Shown here one piece after another: positions 11,079 through 18,951 of a DNA stretch of 64,000 nucleotides (within the stretch, counting starts at the first letter, position 1; each line of letters opens with the position of its first letter). Location of the stretch: positions 1-64,000 of the forward strand of contig JAOPYK010000135.1 in assembly GCA_025964695.1 (NCBI GenBank), in the 5' to 3' direction. The notes beneath the pieces were generated by a model. The model searched no databases. It saw nothing but the letters and a program-made list of their open reading frames with translations, and was not told the origin of the DNA. The stretch comes from Streptosporangiaceae bacterium (GTDB lineage: Bacteria > Actinomycetota > Actinomycetes > Streptosporangiales > Streptosporangiaceae). A program made the position numbers and the translations under genes.

Positions 11079-11333
11079 CTAGTCGGGGGCGTCTTCCTTG
11101 GTACGGGCCTTCTCGAACCTGCGGCGTCGCTCGGAGGCCACCGTGACGATGGCGGAGGACATGCGGTCCCGCTGCCGGGAGAGCAGCACATAGCTGACGA
11201 TGCCGCTGATCAGGATCGATACCGCCAGCAGCAGGACCGGCGACTGTCTCATCGGCGTGGTCACCCAGAGCACGCCGCAGGTGGCGGCGAAGATCAGGAT
11301 CCGCGCGGAGGAATAGGCGAGTACGGAACGCAT
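11079..11333 (-). CDS. DUF4229 small membrane protein
   Basis: A protein of 84 aa with two hydrophobic helices (about residues 9-26 and 31-50) and a basic, charged C-terminal tail (SERRRRFEKARTKEDAPD). The opening MRSVLAYSSARILIF matches the DUF4229 family, which often lies next to menaquinone genes in actinobacteria. Its molecular function is unknown. It is 13 bp downstream of the dehydratase gene stop and 51 bp upstream of the menG start, all on the same strand, so it is probably part of the same transcript. Confidence 0.8.
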   Translation of the reverse strand: MRSVLAYSSARILIFAATCGVLWVTTPMRQSPVLLLAVSILISGIVSYVLLSRQRDRMSSAIVTVASERRRRFEKARTKEDAPD

Positions 11334-11346
11334 GATGACTCCGAGG

Positions 11347-12408
11347 TTATCCGGTGCCGGCGGACGAATCGTCCACGGCCGCCATGGGAGCGGCCGGCTC
11401 CGCCGCCGGGTCGCCCGCCGGCGAGTCAGCCGCCGGCGGGTCGCCGGCGAGGATCTCCAGGAAGAGGGCCGGGTCGACGTTGCCCCCGGAGAGTACGGAG
11501 ACGTACGAGTCGCCGCGAGGCAGTTCGTCGCGGTGGAAGAGGTAGGCGGCGGTGGCCACCGCGCCGGCCGGCTCCGCGATGAGCTTGGGCCCGCGGGCCA
11601 GCCGGCGCATGGCCTCGCGGATCTCGTCCTCGCTCACCACGACGATGTCGTCGACGTACTCGGTGAGGTGGGCGAACGGCAGATCCCCCACCTGCTGCAC
11701 CCGGAGTGCGTCGGCGATGGTGCGCCCGGTCTGTTCCGGCGTCCAGCTCATCCGGACGCCTGCGCGCAGCGACTGCCGAGCGTCCGCGGCCAGCTCCGGC
11801 TCCACCCCGATGACCTTCGCGTCGGGGCACAGCGTCTTGACCGCGGTCGCGATGCCGGAGATCAGGCCGCCGCCGCCGACCGGCACCAGCACGACATCGA
11901 CCTCGGGGGCGTCCGCCACGATCTCCAGCCCGACGGTGCCCTGCCCGGCGATCACCCGCGCGTCGTCGAAGGGCGGGATCAGCGAGAGCACGTGTGCCTC
12001 CGCCAGCCGCTCCGCGGTGCCGATCCGGGCCTCCATGGTGGGCTCGACGAAGACGATGTCGGCCCCCAGCTCGGCGCAGGCGTCCACCTTCACCGCCGGG
12101 GTGGTGTGCGGGATGACCAGCACCGCGGGGATGCCGAGCGCCCGCGCGGCGTAGGCCACCGCCTGGGCGTGGTTGCCGCTGGAATGGGTGATGACGCCGC
12201 GCCGCCGCACATTCCGGGGCAGCGCGGTGATCGCCGCGTGGGCGCCGCGCAGCTTGAAGGCCCCGATCGGCTGCAATGACTCGGGTTTGATCAGCAAGAG
12301 CGGTCCGGAGGACGGCAACGAGAAGGGAACCAGCGGCGTACGCACGATGACGCCTCGCAGCCGGGCGGCCGCCCCCTCGATCTCCCCCAGAGTTACGAGA
12401 TCGGACAC
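11347..12408 (-). CDS. PLP-dependent threonine/serine dehydratase
   Basis: Fold-type II PLP enzyme, 353 aa, of the threonine ammonia-lyase/serine racemase group. The Schiff-base lysine is in GAFKLRGA near residues 48-55, SSGNHAQAVAYAAR binds the substrate carboxylate, and the phosphate loop is VGGGGLISG. The C-terminal SGGNVDP closes the active site. There is no ACT domain, so it resembles the catabolic or racemase type rather than feedback-regulated biosynthetic IlvA. The last ~35 residues are a low-complexity Ala/Pro tail. The exact substrate (threonine, serine or hydroxy-aspartate) cannot be decided from sequence. Confidence 0.88.
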   Translation of the reverse strand: MSDLVTLGEIEGAAARLRGVIVRTPLVPFSLPSSGPLLLIKPESLQPIGAFKLRGAHAAITALPRNVRRRGVITHSSGNHAQAVAYAARALGIPAVLVIPHTTPAVKVDACAELGADIVFVEPTMEARIGTAERLAEAHVLSLIPPFDDARVIAGQGTVGLEIVADAPEVDVVLVPVGGGGLISGIATAVKTLCPDAKVIGVEPELAADARQSLRAGVRMSWTPEQTGRTIADALRVQQVGDLPFAHLTEYVDDIVVVSEDEIREAMRRLARGPKLIAEPAGAVATAAYLFHRDELPRGDSYVSVLSGGNVDPALFLEILAGDPPAADSPAGDPAAEPAAPMAAVDDSSAGTG

Positions 12409-12683
12409 AACTCAGAGTCTAGTTTTCCCCTGCCACATCCGGGCCAACGAACCACTCCCGGAATCCTACTGGCCCGTAACTGGCGGTTCCGAGCACTACA
12501 CGGCGGGTGCATGGAGATCATCGTGACGGATGTGACGAATGCCCTGTTCACGTGCCGTTATAGTCCCAGCTCAGAGAACTACGTACGGTGATGTTTTCCG
12601 AAAACAAGGGAGAAACCGGTCTTGACCCGGCACACTTAGAAACAGTCCACCCGCGCCGAGAGCGGGACAAAGGGGGAGAGAAC
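12409..12683. promoter_or_regulatory. Divergent intergenic region, dehydratase / bldC
   Basis: This 275-bp region separates the divergent dehydratase gene and bldC. It is richer in A/T than its surroundings. TATAGT at 12559-12564 is a plausible -10 box for bldC, but no good -35 hexamer is visible at standard spacing. GTTTTCCGAAAAC at 12593-12605 is a near-palindrome in what would be the bldC leader. No further open frame is credible here; an in-frame ATG at 12588 would extend BldC but lacks a ribosome site. Confidence 0.4.
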
Positions 12684-12884
12684 GTGGAGAGTACGAGCGA
12701 GCGCCTGCTGACCCCCGGAGAGGTCGCTGCGCTCTTCCGAGTCGACCCGAAGACCGTGACCCGGTGGGCCGCGGCGGGCCGCATCAGCAGCATACGGACT
12801 CCGGGCGGTCACCGCCGTTTCCGTGAGTCAGAAGTACACGCACTCCTTCGCGGCGAAGAGCCGCTTTCCGAGCTCACCCGATAG
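12684..12884 (+). CDS. bldC: MerR-type developmental regulator BldC
   Basis: A small DNA-binding protein, 66 aa with the GTG at 12684, which has GGGGGAG five bases upstream. It is a stand-alone winged helix-turn-helix of the MerR/excisionase type: LLTPGEVAALFRVDPKTV, then RWAAAGRISSIRTPGGHRRF. The TPGGHRRF signature and the lack of any effector domain match Streptomyces BldC, about 68 aa, which binds head-to-tail on direct repeats and controls the onset of development. Longer in-frame starts add a basic extension not seen in the family. Confidence 0.88.
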   Translation: MESTSERLLTPGEVAALFRVDPKTVTRWAAAGRISSIRTPGGHRRFRESEVHALLRGEEPLSELTR

Positions 12885-12983
12885 CTCACAGCTCGTCCGT
12901 TTTACAGCGCAGGAAACTCCACAGCGCATTTGTAGCATTTAGCCGGTAAGGGCGGGACGCAGAGACAGCCGAGAATGCCCGAC

Positions 12984-13235
12984 TCAATCCCCCTGGGCAT
13001 CCTCTTGCTGGGCCTTCCAATCCTCGAACTGACGCAGCAACGCTTCGTCTTCGTCCCGCCACCGCCGCCGTTTCACCGCCATCTCCTCCTCGGTGAGCGC
13101 CTGATCGGCGAGGCGCGAATAGTCGGGGTCGTCCGGCCCGATCTCGACGTACGCCTGCCCGATGATCCTGCCGTCCTCGGTGGTCGCGCTGTGCGGCACC
13201 CGTAGGTTCCCGTTGTCGAGCTTGATCACATACAT
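12984..13235 (-). CDS. Conserved hypothetical small acidic protein
   Basis: A protein of 83 aa, rich in Asp and Glu, with no signal peptide or membrane segment. The N-terminal half (MYVIKLDNGNLRVPHS, then GRIIGQAYVEIGPDDPDY) looks like a small beta-rich fold. The C-terminal half is a charged helix (LTEEEMAVKRRRWRDEDEAL). I do not recognise the family. It starts 11 bp after the stop of the putative metallopeptidase gene, so the two are probably co-transcribed; a regulator or protective partner of that enzyme is one possibility, by position only. Confidence 0.7.
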   Translation of the reverse strand: MYVIKLDNGNLRVPHSATTEDGRIIGQAYVEIGPDDPDYSRLADQALTEEEMAVKRRRWRDEDEALLRQFEDWKAQQEDAQGD

Positions 13236-13246
13236 CCCTGGGTCAC

Positions 13247-14158
13247 CTACATTCCGTACCGGCGGTTGAAGAACAGCATGACGTTGAGCGCGGTCCGCGT
13301 GTCGCCGCCCAGCATGTCGACCAGTGCGGGGCGCTGCCGGGCCGCGATGGCGGCGAAGGCGTCGGCGAAGAACTCCCGGCGCCCCAGAGCGTCCAGCTGC
13401 AGATGGAAGTCACTGGCCAGATGCGGCAGGCACTGCGCGTAGAGAGCGCGGAACTCGGGACTGTCGGACTGCCAGCCGTCCGCCTCGGCGTCCAGATCGT
13501 CCAGCGCGTGCCCCACCTCGTGCATCATGACGTCCGGTGTGGGAGACGGCCGGTCTCCCACGACGATCTTCCGGTCCCCGTACGCACCAGCGCAGATGTC
13601 CCAGGTCGCCTTACCCGAGGGTAGCTCGCGGCCCCTGAGATGGCCCATGTCGTCGAGAGCGGGCACCCCGCCGGGACCGACATAGATCCCGTCCAGTCCG
13701 CCCCCCAGAAGCTCTTTCAGCGGCTCGGGCAGCGCGGCGAGGCTGTCGATGGCCCGGATGACCTCCGGGGTCGGCGGCCCCAGGTCGCCGTCCCACTGCC
13801 GGTAGAGGATGTCCTCCAACGGCCCGCAGTGCCGCCGGCCGTCGGGCGGCCCCGGCCGGCCGGGTGAACCGGGCGCGTCCGGCGGCCTGGCCTTGGTGCG
13901 GGGCAGATCGTCGTCGAGCTCGAAGTCGCGCCAGCGGTAGGCGGCCTTGGCCGCGGGCTGCTGCGCCGGCTGATCGGTCCCGGCCCGGAGCGCGAAGTCG
14001 TCGTCGCGCCCCGCCTTGCGGAACCGGCCCAGCGCGTCCCGCGGCTGGGTGCGCCGCGGCCTCGTCGCGGGGTGCTCCGCCCGCTGGTCGAAGGCAGACG
14101 AGGCATGGCCCCCGTCCTTGGAATCCCGGTGCTTGCGGTGTATGCCCCAGTACCGCAT
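13247..14158 (-). CDS. Putative HExxH zinc metallopeptidase (ATLF-like)
   Basis: A protein of 303 aa. Residues 1-110 are low-complexity, basic and Pro-rich (RTQPRDALGRFRKAG), with no signal peptide. Residues ~112-303 form a compact domain with MMHEVGHALDDL (HEVGH at 213-217) and REFFADAFAAI (261-271), whose acidic residue could be the third zinc ligand. The pattern of TWDICAGAYGDRKIVVGDR, the HExGHALD helix and a downstream (E)FFA(D/E)AFA helix resembles anthrax-lethal-factor-like and Pro-Pro endopeptidase zincins. The family call is by motif only. I chose the ATG at 14158, with CGGAGC upstream, over a GTG at 14182. Confidence 0.6.
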   Translation of the reverse strand: MRYWGIHRKHRDSKDGGHASSAFDQRAEHPATRPRRTQPRDALGRFRKAGRDDDFALRAGTDQPAQQPAAKAAYRWRDFELDDDLPRTKARPPDAPGSPGRPGPPDGRRHCGPLEDILYRQWDGDLGPPTPEVIRAIDSLAALPEPLKELLGGGLDGIYVGPGGVPALDDMGHLRGRELPSGKATWDICAGAYGDRKIVVGDRPSPTPDVMMHEVGHALDDLDAEADGWQSDSPEFRALYAQCLPHLASDFHLQLDALGRREFFADAFAAIAARQRPALVDMLGGDTRTALNVMLFFNRRYGM

Positions 14159-14261
14159 CGCGCTCCGTTCTCGGCCGGCCACTGCGTCAAGGCCCTACGG
14201 GTATTCCCTCTTGTTGACTCCGCCATGGCAGAGTAAGCCGCAAGGCGGTTAACCTGCCAGC

Positions 14262-14603
14262 ATGTTCTATGTCCTTGTCGCCCTGATTGCGCTCGGCGTC
14301 TGGCTGTACTGCCTGTTCGACGTGCTGACGACCGACGAGGTGGACGTCCGCGGACTGCCGAAGTTCGGCTGGTTCCTGATCGTGCTGCTGACGATGAACC
14401 TCGGCGCCATCGCGTGGCTGCTGTTCGGACGACCGCGCGAGGCGCGGATCGGGATGGAACGGCGGGGGCTCGAACCGGTCGGCGAACACCGGTTCGCGGG
14501 CACGCCACCGCCGGAGCCACCGAGCTTCGACCTCCCGCGAGGTCCCGACGACGACCCCGACTTCCTCAAGAGCCTCGACCGGCGCATCCGCGGCGAAGAC
14601 TGA
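14262..14603 (+). CDS. PLDc_N domain membrane protein
   Basis: A protein of 113 aa with two transmembrane helices (residues ~3-22 and ~37-57) separated by a short acidic loop. The pattern LYCLFDVLTTDEVDVRGLPK, then WFLIVLLTMNLGAIAWLLFG, matches the phospholipase D-nuclease N-terminal (PLDc_N) family, which is a membrane anchor rather than a catalytic domain. The soluble tail is Pro/Asp-rich, with no nuclease motif. The role is unknown. It faces the metallopeptidase gene divergently and ends at a strong hairpin. Confidence 0.8.
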   Translation: MFYVLVALIALGVWLYCLFDVLTTDEVDVRGLPKFGWFLIVLLTMNLGAIAWLLFGRPREARIGMERRGLEPVGEHRFAGTPPPEPPSFDLPRGPDDDPDFLKSLDRRIRGED

Positions 14604-14635
14604 CGACCTCCGTGATCTCATGATCACGGAGGTCG
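14604..14635. terminator. Bidirectional hairpin terminator
   Basis: A perfect 14-bp stem (CGACCTCCGTGATC / GATCACGGAGGTCG) with a four-base TCAT loop starts immediately after the stop codon of the PLDc_N gene. It lies between two convergent transcription units, that gene and the cytochrome c maturation operon. There is no U-tract, which is common for actinobacterial terminators. Confidence 0.8.
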
Positions 14636-14678
14636 CCGCAGCTCGACGGTCAGCCCGTCGCGTTCATCTGATCGGGGA

Positions 14679-15707
14679 TCACTTGTAGGAGTGCATGCCC
14701 GAGACCAGGTAGTTGATCCCGAAGAAGTTGAAGAGCAGGCACGCGAAGGCGATCAACGCGATGACCGCGGCCTTGTGGCCCTTCCAGCCCGCGGTGGCAC
14801 GGGCGTGCAGGTATCCGGCGTAGACCACCCACGTGATGAACGACCAGGTCTCCTTCGGGTCCCAGCCCCAGTAGCGGCCCCAGGCAGAGTCGGCCCAGAT
14901 GGCGCCCGCGATGATGGCGAAGGTCCAGATCGGGAAACCGAACATCGTGATGCGGTTGGAGAGCCGGTCCAGCCGTTCGGCGGACGGGAACCTGCTGAGG
15001 AACCCGGTCACCGGAGCGGAACCGGTCACCGCAGTCGAGCCGTTCGCCGGAGTCCGGCTGGCCGCGGCCATCGCCTGGGCCTCGCGATGGGCCACCGCCA
15101 GATAGAGCAACGTGGTGACGGCGGCGACGCTGAAGGTGCCGGTCGCGATGATGGCGGCCGTGACGTGGATGCCGATCCAGTAGGAGTGCAGCGCGGGACG
15201 CAGCGGGCCCGGGTCGTCGTACAGCCAGATCGTGGCGACGCCCAGTCCGATGACCACGGCCACCATCAGGAAGGCGCCGAGGAACCGCACGTTCTGGCGG
15301 ACCAGCAGGATCAGGTACGCGGTCACCGCGGCGAAGCAGATCGCCGAGACGAACTCGTACATGTTGCCCCACGGCAGCCGCTGGGCGGCCATCCCCCGGG
15401 TGACGAGCTCACCCAGGTGGGCCCCCCAGCCGACGACGTTGATCAGGACCGCGAAGCGGCCCCAGTCGACCTCCCGCCGCTCCTCGTCCGGTGCGCCGCC
15501 GTCCGGCTCCGCCTTCGGGCCCGCGTCGGCCATCTCCGGGCCCCCGGCACCGACCAGGACCTTGGCCCGCGTGATGACGGCCGTACGGCGACGGTCACCG
15601 AAGGCGAGATCCGCGGCGTAGCCGACCATGGCGACCACGTACAAAAGCACCGTGCCGAGCATGAACTGGTTGCTCAGATTGGCGAGATGGGCGTCCACAC
15701 TCGTCAC
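14679..15707 (-). CDS. ccsB: Cytochrome c biogenesis protein CcsB (CcsA/ResC type)
   Basis: Heme-handling membrane protein of system II cytochrome c maturation, 342 aa. It has about eight helices. The tryptophan-rich WWD motif is GRYWGWDPKETWSFITW near residues 281-297, and conserved histidines sit in flanking helices (for example HVTAAIIATG and YLHARATAGW). With ResB it exports heme and attaches it to apocytochromes outside the membrane. A cytoplasmic loop at ~55-80 is Asp/Glu-rich. It overlaps resB by four bases (ATGA) and is the last gene of the operon. Confidence 0.93.
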   Translation of the reverse strand: MTSVDAHLANLSNQFMLGTVLLYVVAMVGYAADLAFGDRRRTAVITRAKVLVGAGGPEMADAGPKAEPDGGAPDEERREVDWGRFAVLINVVGWGAHLGELVTRGMAAQRLPWGNMYEFVSAICFAAVTAYLILLVRQNVRFLGAFLMVAVVIGLGVATIWLYDDPGPLRPALHSYWIGIHVTAAIIATGTFSVAAVTTLLYLAVAHREAQAMAAASRTPANGSTAVTGSAPVTGFLSRFPSAERLDRLSNRITMFGFPIWTFAIIAGAIWADSAWGRYWGWDPKETWSFITWVVYAGYLHARATAGWKGHKAAVIALIAFACLLFNFFGINYLVSGMHSYK

Positions 15708-17389
15708 TCCTCGTTCTGATCGCCGGCGGTACCGGCGCCGCTGATGGACTCGCTACCGGATTCACTGCCTGTGGAGTCACTGCCTGTGGGTTCAATACCG
15801 GGGGATTCACTGCCGGGCTCTGGCAGGGCGGGGATCCGCTGACGCAGATCCGACACGATGTCGTCGAACTCGGCCGTGGCGTTGCCGAGGGCGAGCCCAC
15901 CGACCTCGACCACGGTACGCCCCCCCTCCGCGGCACTCGCACGGACCCATACCCTGCGACGGCGGATCAGGAAGGAGGTCACGATGCCGAAGATCGCGAT
16001 CACCGCGGCGGCCAGTGCGGGGACCCGGCCCGGGTCGTGGTTGAGCGCGAGGCTGACCCACTCCTTGTAGCCGGTGAAAGTGATCGACCCCGCTCCGGCC
16101 GGCAGGGTGAGAGTCTGCCCCACCTGGAGGCCCTGGGCCTTCCCCACCGGGAAGAGCGTCTTGCCGAGACCTTCGAGCCGGTAGACCGACTGCGGAACCC
16201 CGGAGTCGAGGCCGAGGTTCCCCTTGAACGGAACGATGGACACCCGCGGGTTGAGCGCTGCGGGGAAGGCGGAGATCGTCTTGCCCGCCTGGTCGGGCGC
16301 CGCGGACGGGAAGAAGATCCCGTAGAAGCCGAGCTGGCTGGGCTGCGCGTCGGGCACCTTGATGACGCCCTCGGAGGTGAAGGTCTTCTCCTCCATCGGC
16401 AGGAACGGCGCCGAGCCCTGGAAGGCGATCTGGCCCTTGCCGTCCTTGACGGTGAAGGTCGGCGCGTAGCCATGGCCGAGGAGATAGACCTTCGTGCCGC
16501 CGACGCTGAGCGGATGGTTGACCTGCAGGTCGTAGGGCTTCTGCGGCCCCGAGCCGTCCTTGTAACGGATCTTGGCGTAGAAGCTGGTGGGCTGGCCGAG
16601 GTTCTTGCCCGAGGTGATGTACGAGGCGTGGAAGCGGTCCAGGTCGATCGTGAACGGCGCGAGTTCGTCGGCGGAGAACTCCCGGCCGGGCTTGAACGCG
16701 TCGTAGTTCGTGAGGGTGTTGGAGAAGGCTCCACCCTCGGTCACCAGGACGTTGCCCTTGTAGCCGAAGGCCGCGCCGCTGCCCACCGAGAACAACAGCA
16801 CCAGCAGGGCCAGATGGAAGATCAGGTTGCCGGTCTCCCCGAAATGGCCCTTCTCGGCCGCCACCGAGCCCTGGTGGGCGTCGACCCGGAACCGGCGGCC
16901 CTTGAGAAGCTCGTGCGCCCTCTCCAGCGACTGATCGGGGGTGGCGTCGGTCTCGTAGGTCTCCGACTGCGGCAGCCGGCCCAGGTTACGGGGCGCCGCC
17001 GGCGGGCGGGCCCGTACGTTCTGGCCGTGCTTGAGGATGCGCGGGATCACGCACCCGGCCAGCGAGACGAACAGCAGGATGTAGATCGCGGCGAACCAGG
17101 GCGCCGCGAAGACGTCGAACAGTGAGAGGCGGTCCATCACGGAGCCCAGCCACCCGTGGCCGGAGATGTAGGCGGCGACCTGCTCAGGTGCCTGTCCGCG
17201 CTGTGGCAGCAGCCCACCGGGGATGGACCCCAGCGCGACCAGGAACAGCAGGATCAGCGCGGTGCGCATCGAGGTGAGCTGCCGCCAGCCCCACCGCAGC
17301 CAGCCGACCGGCCCCAGCCCCTTGGGTTTCACCACCGGCGCGGTCTCGTCCTTGCCGGCCCGCACATCGGTCGCCTGCACGTCGGCCAC
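15704..17389 (-). CDS. resB: Cytochrome c biogenesis protein ResB
   Basis: The ResB/Ccs1 partner of CcsB in system II, 561 aa. There are three N-terminal membrane helices (including TALILLFLVALGSIPGGLLP and IYILLFVSLAGCVIPRIL), a large extracytoplasmic domain, and a last helix near residue 465. GETGNLIFHLALLVLLFSVG is the conserved helix that carries a heme-linked histidine. The last ~45 residues are a Ser/Gly/Glu/Pro tail (GIEPTGSDSTGSESGSES) encoded by imperfect short repeats near 15745-15820. The gene lies one base downstream of ccdA and overlaps ccsB. Confidence 0.93.
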   Translation of the reverse strand: MADVQATDVRAGKDETAPVVKPKGLGPVGWLRWGWRQLTSMRTALILLFLVALGSIPGGLLPQRGQAPEQVAAYISGHGWLGSVMDRLSLFDVFAAPWFAAIYILLFVSLAGCVIPRILKHGQNVRARPPAAPRNLGRLPQSETYETDATPDQSLERAHELLKGRRFRVDAHQGSVAAEKGHFGETGNLIFHLALLVLLFSVGSGAAFGYKGNVLVTEGGAFSNTLTNYDAFKPGREFSADELAPFTIDLDRFHASYITSGKNLGQPTSFYAKIRYKDGSGPQKPYDLQVNHPLSVGGTKVYLLGHGYAPTFTVKDGKGQIAFQGSAPFLPMEEKTFTSEGVIKVPDAQPSQLGFYGIFFPSAAPDQAGKTISAFPAALNPRVSIVPFKGNLGLDSGVPQSVYRLEGLGKTLFPVGKAQGLQVGQTLTLPAGAGSITFTGYKEWVSLALNHDPGRVPALAAAVIAIFGIVTSFLIRRRRVWVRASAAEGGRTVVEVGGLALGNATAEFDDIVSDLRQRIPALPEPGSESPGIEPTGSDSTGSESGSESISGAGTAGDQNEE

Positions 17390-17390
17390 C

Positions 17391-18131
17391 TCAGATCACC
17401 ACCCCGAAGCCGCTCACCCAGGTCTGGAGGTGAGCGATCATTTGTCCCCACAGGCCGGTCACCAGCAGTACGCCGATGGCGACCAGCATGCCTCCGCCGA
17501 TCCGCATGACAAGTTGGTAGTGGCGCTTGACCAGGGCGAAGACCCCGAGCGCCTTACGGTAGGCGAGCGCCGTCACGATGAACGGAAGGCCCAGCCCGAT
17601 GCAGTACCCGAGCGACAGTATCGCGCCCCTGGTGGCGCTGCCCTGGTCGTAGGCAAGGGTCAGGATCGCGCTCAGGGTCGGGCCGATGCACGGCGTCCAG
17701 CCGATCCCGAACAGCACGCCCAGCACCGGTGCGCCGGCCAGCCCGGCGGCCGGCAGCCGGCCGGATTTGAACGTCCGCTGCAGGCCTGGCACGAACCCCA
17801 TGAAGGCCAGCCCGAAGATGATCGTGAGAGCGCCCAGCGCCCGGGTGATGACCTGCTCGTACTCCTTGAGCCAGACGCCCAGGCCGCCGAACGCGAAACC
17901 GTAGGAGATGAACACGATCGTGAAGCCGAGCACGAACAGCGCACAGCCCAGCAGCAGCCTGCCGCGCCGCTGGTCCGCCAGGTCAACCCCGGACAGCCCG
18001 GTGACGTACGAGAGGTAGCCGGGGACCAGGGGCAGCACGCACGGCGAGAGGAATGACACCAGCCCGGCCAGCCCCGCCAGCGGCAGCGCCACCAGCAGCG
18101 ACCCGCTGGTCACCGTGTCGTTGATGTTCAT
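17391..18131 (-). CDS. ccdA: Thiol-disulfide transporter CcdA
   Basis: DsbD-family membrane protein, 246 aa with about six helices, that passes electrons across the membrane to ResA-like thioredoxins and so keeps apocytochrome CXXCH motifs reduced. The two reactive cysteines are C31 (LSPCVLPLVPGYLSY) and the one in GIGWTPCIGPTLS. The ATG at 18131 has GAGG at good spacing; a GTG two codons upstream is too close to it. It lies between the ResA-like gene and resB in a single operon. Confidence 0.92.
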   Translation of the reverse strand: MNINDTVTSGSLLVALPLAGLAGLVSFLSPCVLPLVPGYLSYVTGLSGVDLADQRRGRLLLGCALFVLGFTIVFISYGFAFGGLGVWLKEYEQVITRALGALTIIFGLAFMGFVPGLQRTFKSGRLPAAGLAGAPVLGVLFGIGWTPCIGPTLSAILTLAYDQGSATRGAILSLGYCIGLGLPFIVTALAYRKALGVFALVKRHYQLVMRIGGGMLVAIGVLLVTGLWGQMIAHLQTWVSGFGVVI

Positions 18132-18137
18132 GCCCAC

Positions 18138-18243
18138 GGCCTCGCTCCGCTCGGCGGTTCGCAGGCGCTTTTACGCGACGGCTTCCCTCGGCGCGTGGTC
18201 GCTCGTGCCTCGCTGCGCGCGCTCCTCAGTCCAGACGCCGCCG
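18138..18243. repeat. Dispersed repeat, copy B
   Basis: About 100 bp that, read on the minus strand, aligns with 24951-25046 at roughly 90 percent identity by eye. The shared core is GTCTGGACTGAGGAGCGC, then CGCAGCGAGG and CACGCG, CGAGGGAAG and AAAGCGCC. It fills most of the gap between the ResA-like gene and ccdA, and its left end runs up to the ccdA ribosome site. It has no coding potential, and I see no transposase or terminal inverted repeat. Confidence 0.7.
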
Positions 18244-18269
18244 CGTCCCTCGAGTTCATTGCCTGGGGC

Positions 18270-18884
18270 TCACTTTTCGGCCGCCACCTGGTCGATCAGG
18301 GGGCCGAGCCTGGAGTACGTCGTGGAGCCGATGATCCGGGCGGCCACTCTGCCCTTCCGGTCGAGGATCAGCGTGCTGGGCACCGCGCTCGGCGGGATGA
18401 CCCGGAAGGCGAGCGTGACCTGGCCGTCGGGGTCGTAAAGGCTCGGATAGCCGATCTTGAAGGTGCGCTCGAAGGCCGTGGCGGCCTCCTTGCCGTAGTC
18501 CTTGATGTCGATGCCGACGAACTCGACGCCCTTGCCCTTGCGCTCCTCGTACAGCTTCTGCAGCGCGGGTGCCTCACCCCGGCAGGGCGCACACCAGGAG
18601 GCCCAGAAGTTCACCACGACGACCTTGCTCCCGGCGCCGTTCGCGCCGGAGGCCGCTGTCAAGTCCGCGAGGCTCAGCTGCTTGCCGTCAAGGGTGGTGC
18701 CCGTGGCCTGCGGGCCCGGCTTCCGATCCTTGATCAACTGGCTGCTGCCGTCACCTGCGACATAGCGGTTGTCGGCGCCGCCGGGGCCGGTCGGGTTCGC
18801 GTTGGTCCCCGCGCAGCCGGCCAGCAGCGTCGCGGACAGGACGCCACCCGCCAGGGCGCGTACGGGCACGGCACGGGAACTCAC
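18270..18884 (-). CDS. ResA/TlpA-like thioredoxin lipoprotein
   Basis: An extracytoplasmic thiol-disulfide oxidoreductase, 204 aa. The N-terminus has a lipoprotein signal with the lipobox LLAGC (C24 becomes the lipidated residue). A thioredoxin fold follows with WCAPC (C98, C101) and the cis-proline region PSAVPSTLILDRKGRV. It would reduce apocytochrome c cysteines using electrons from CcdA. The GTG at 18884 is preceded by AGGAG at five bases and gives the signal peptide directly; a longer in-frame start adds a non-signal extension. Confidence 0.9.
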   Translation of the reverse strand: MSSRAVPVRALAGGVLSATLLAGCAGTNANPTGPGGADNRYVAGDGSSQLIKDRKPGPQATGTTLDGKQLSLADLTAASGANGAGSKVVVVNFWASWCAPCRGEAPALQKLYEERKGKGVEFVGIDIKDYGKEAATAFERTFKIGYPSLYDPDGQVTLAFRVIPPSAVPSTLILDRKGRVAARIIGSTTYSRLGPLIDQVAAEK

Positions 18885-18951
18885 GATTCTCCTACGGCGA
18901 TGGGTACTGTCCGAGCTACTACGAGGTGTAGTACTCGACTGTATTGCAAGC

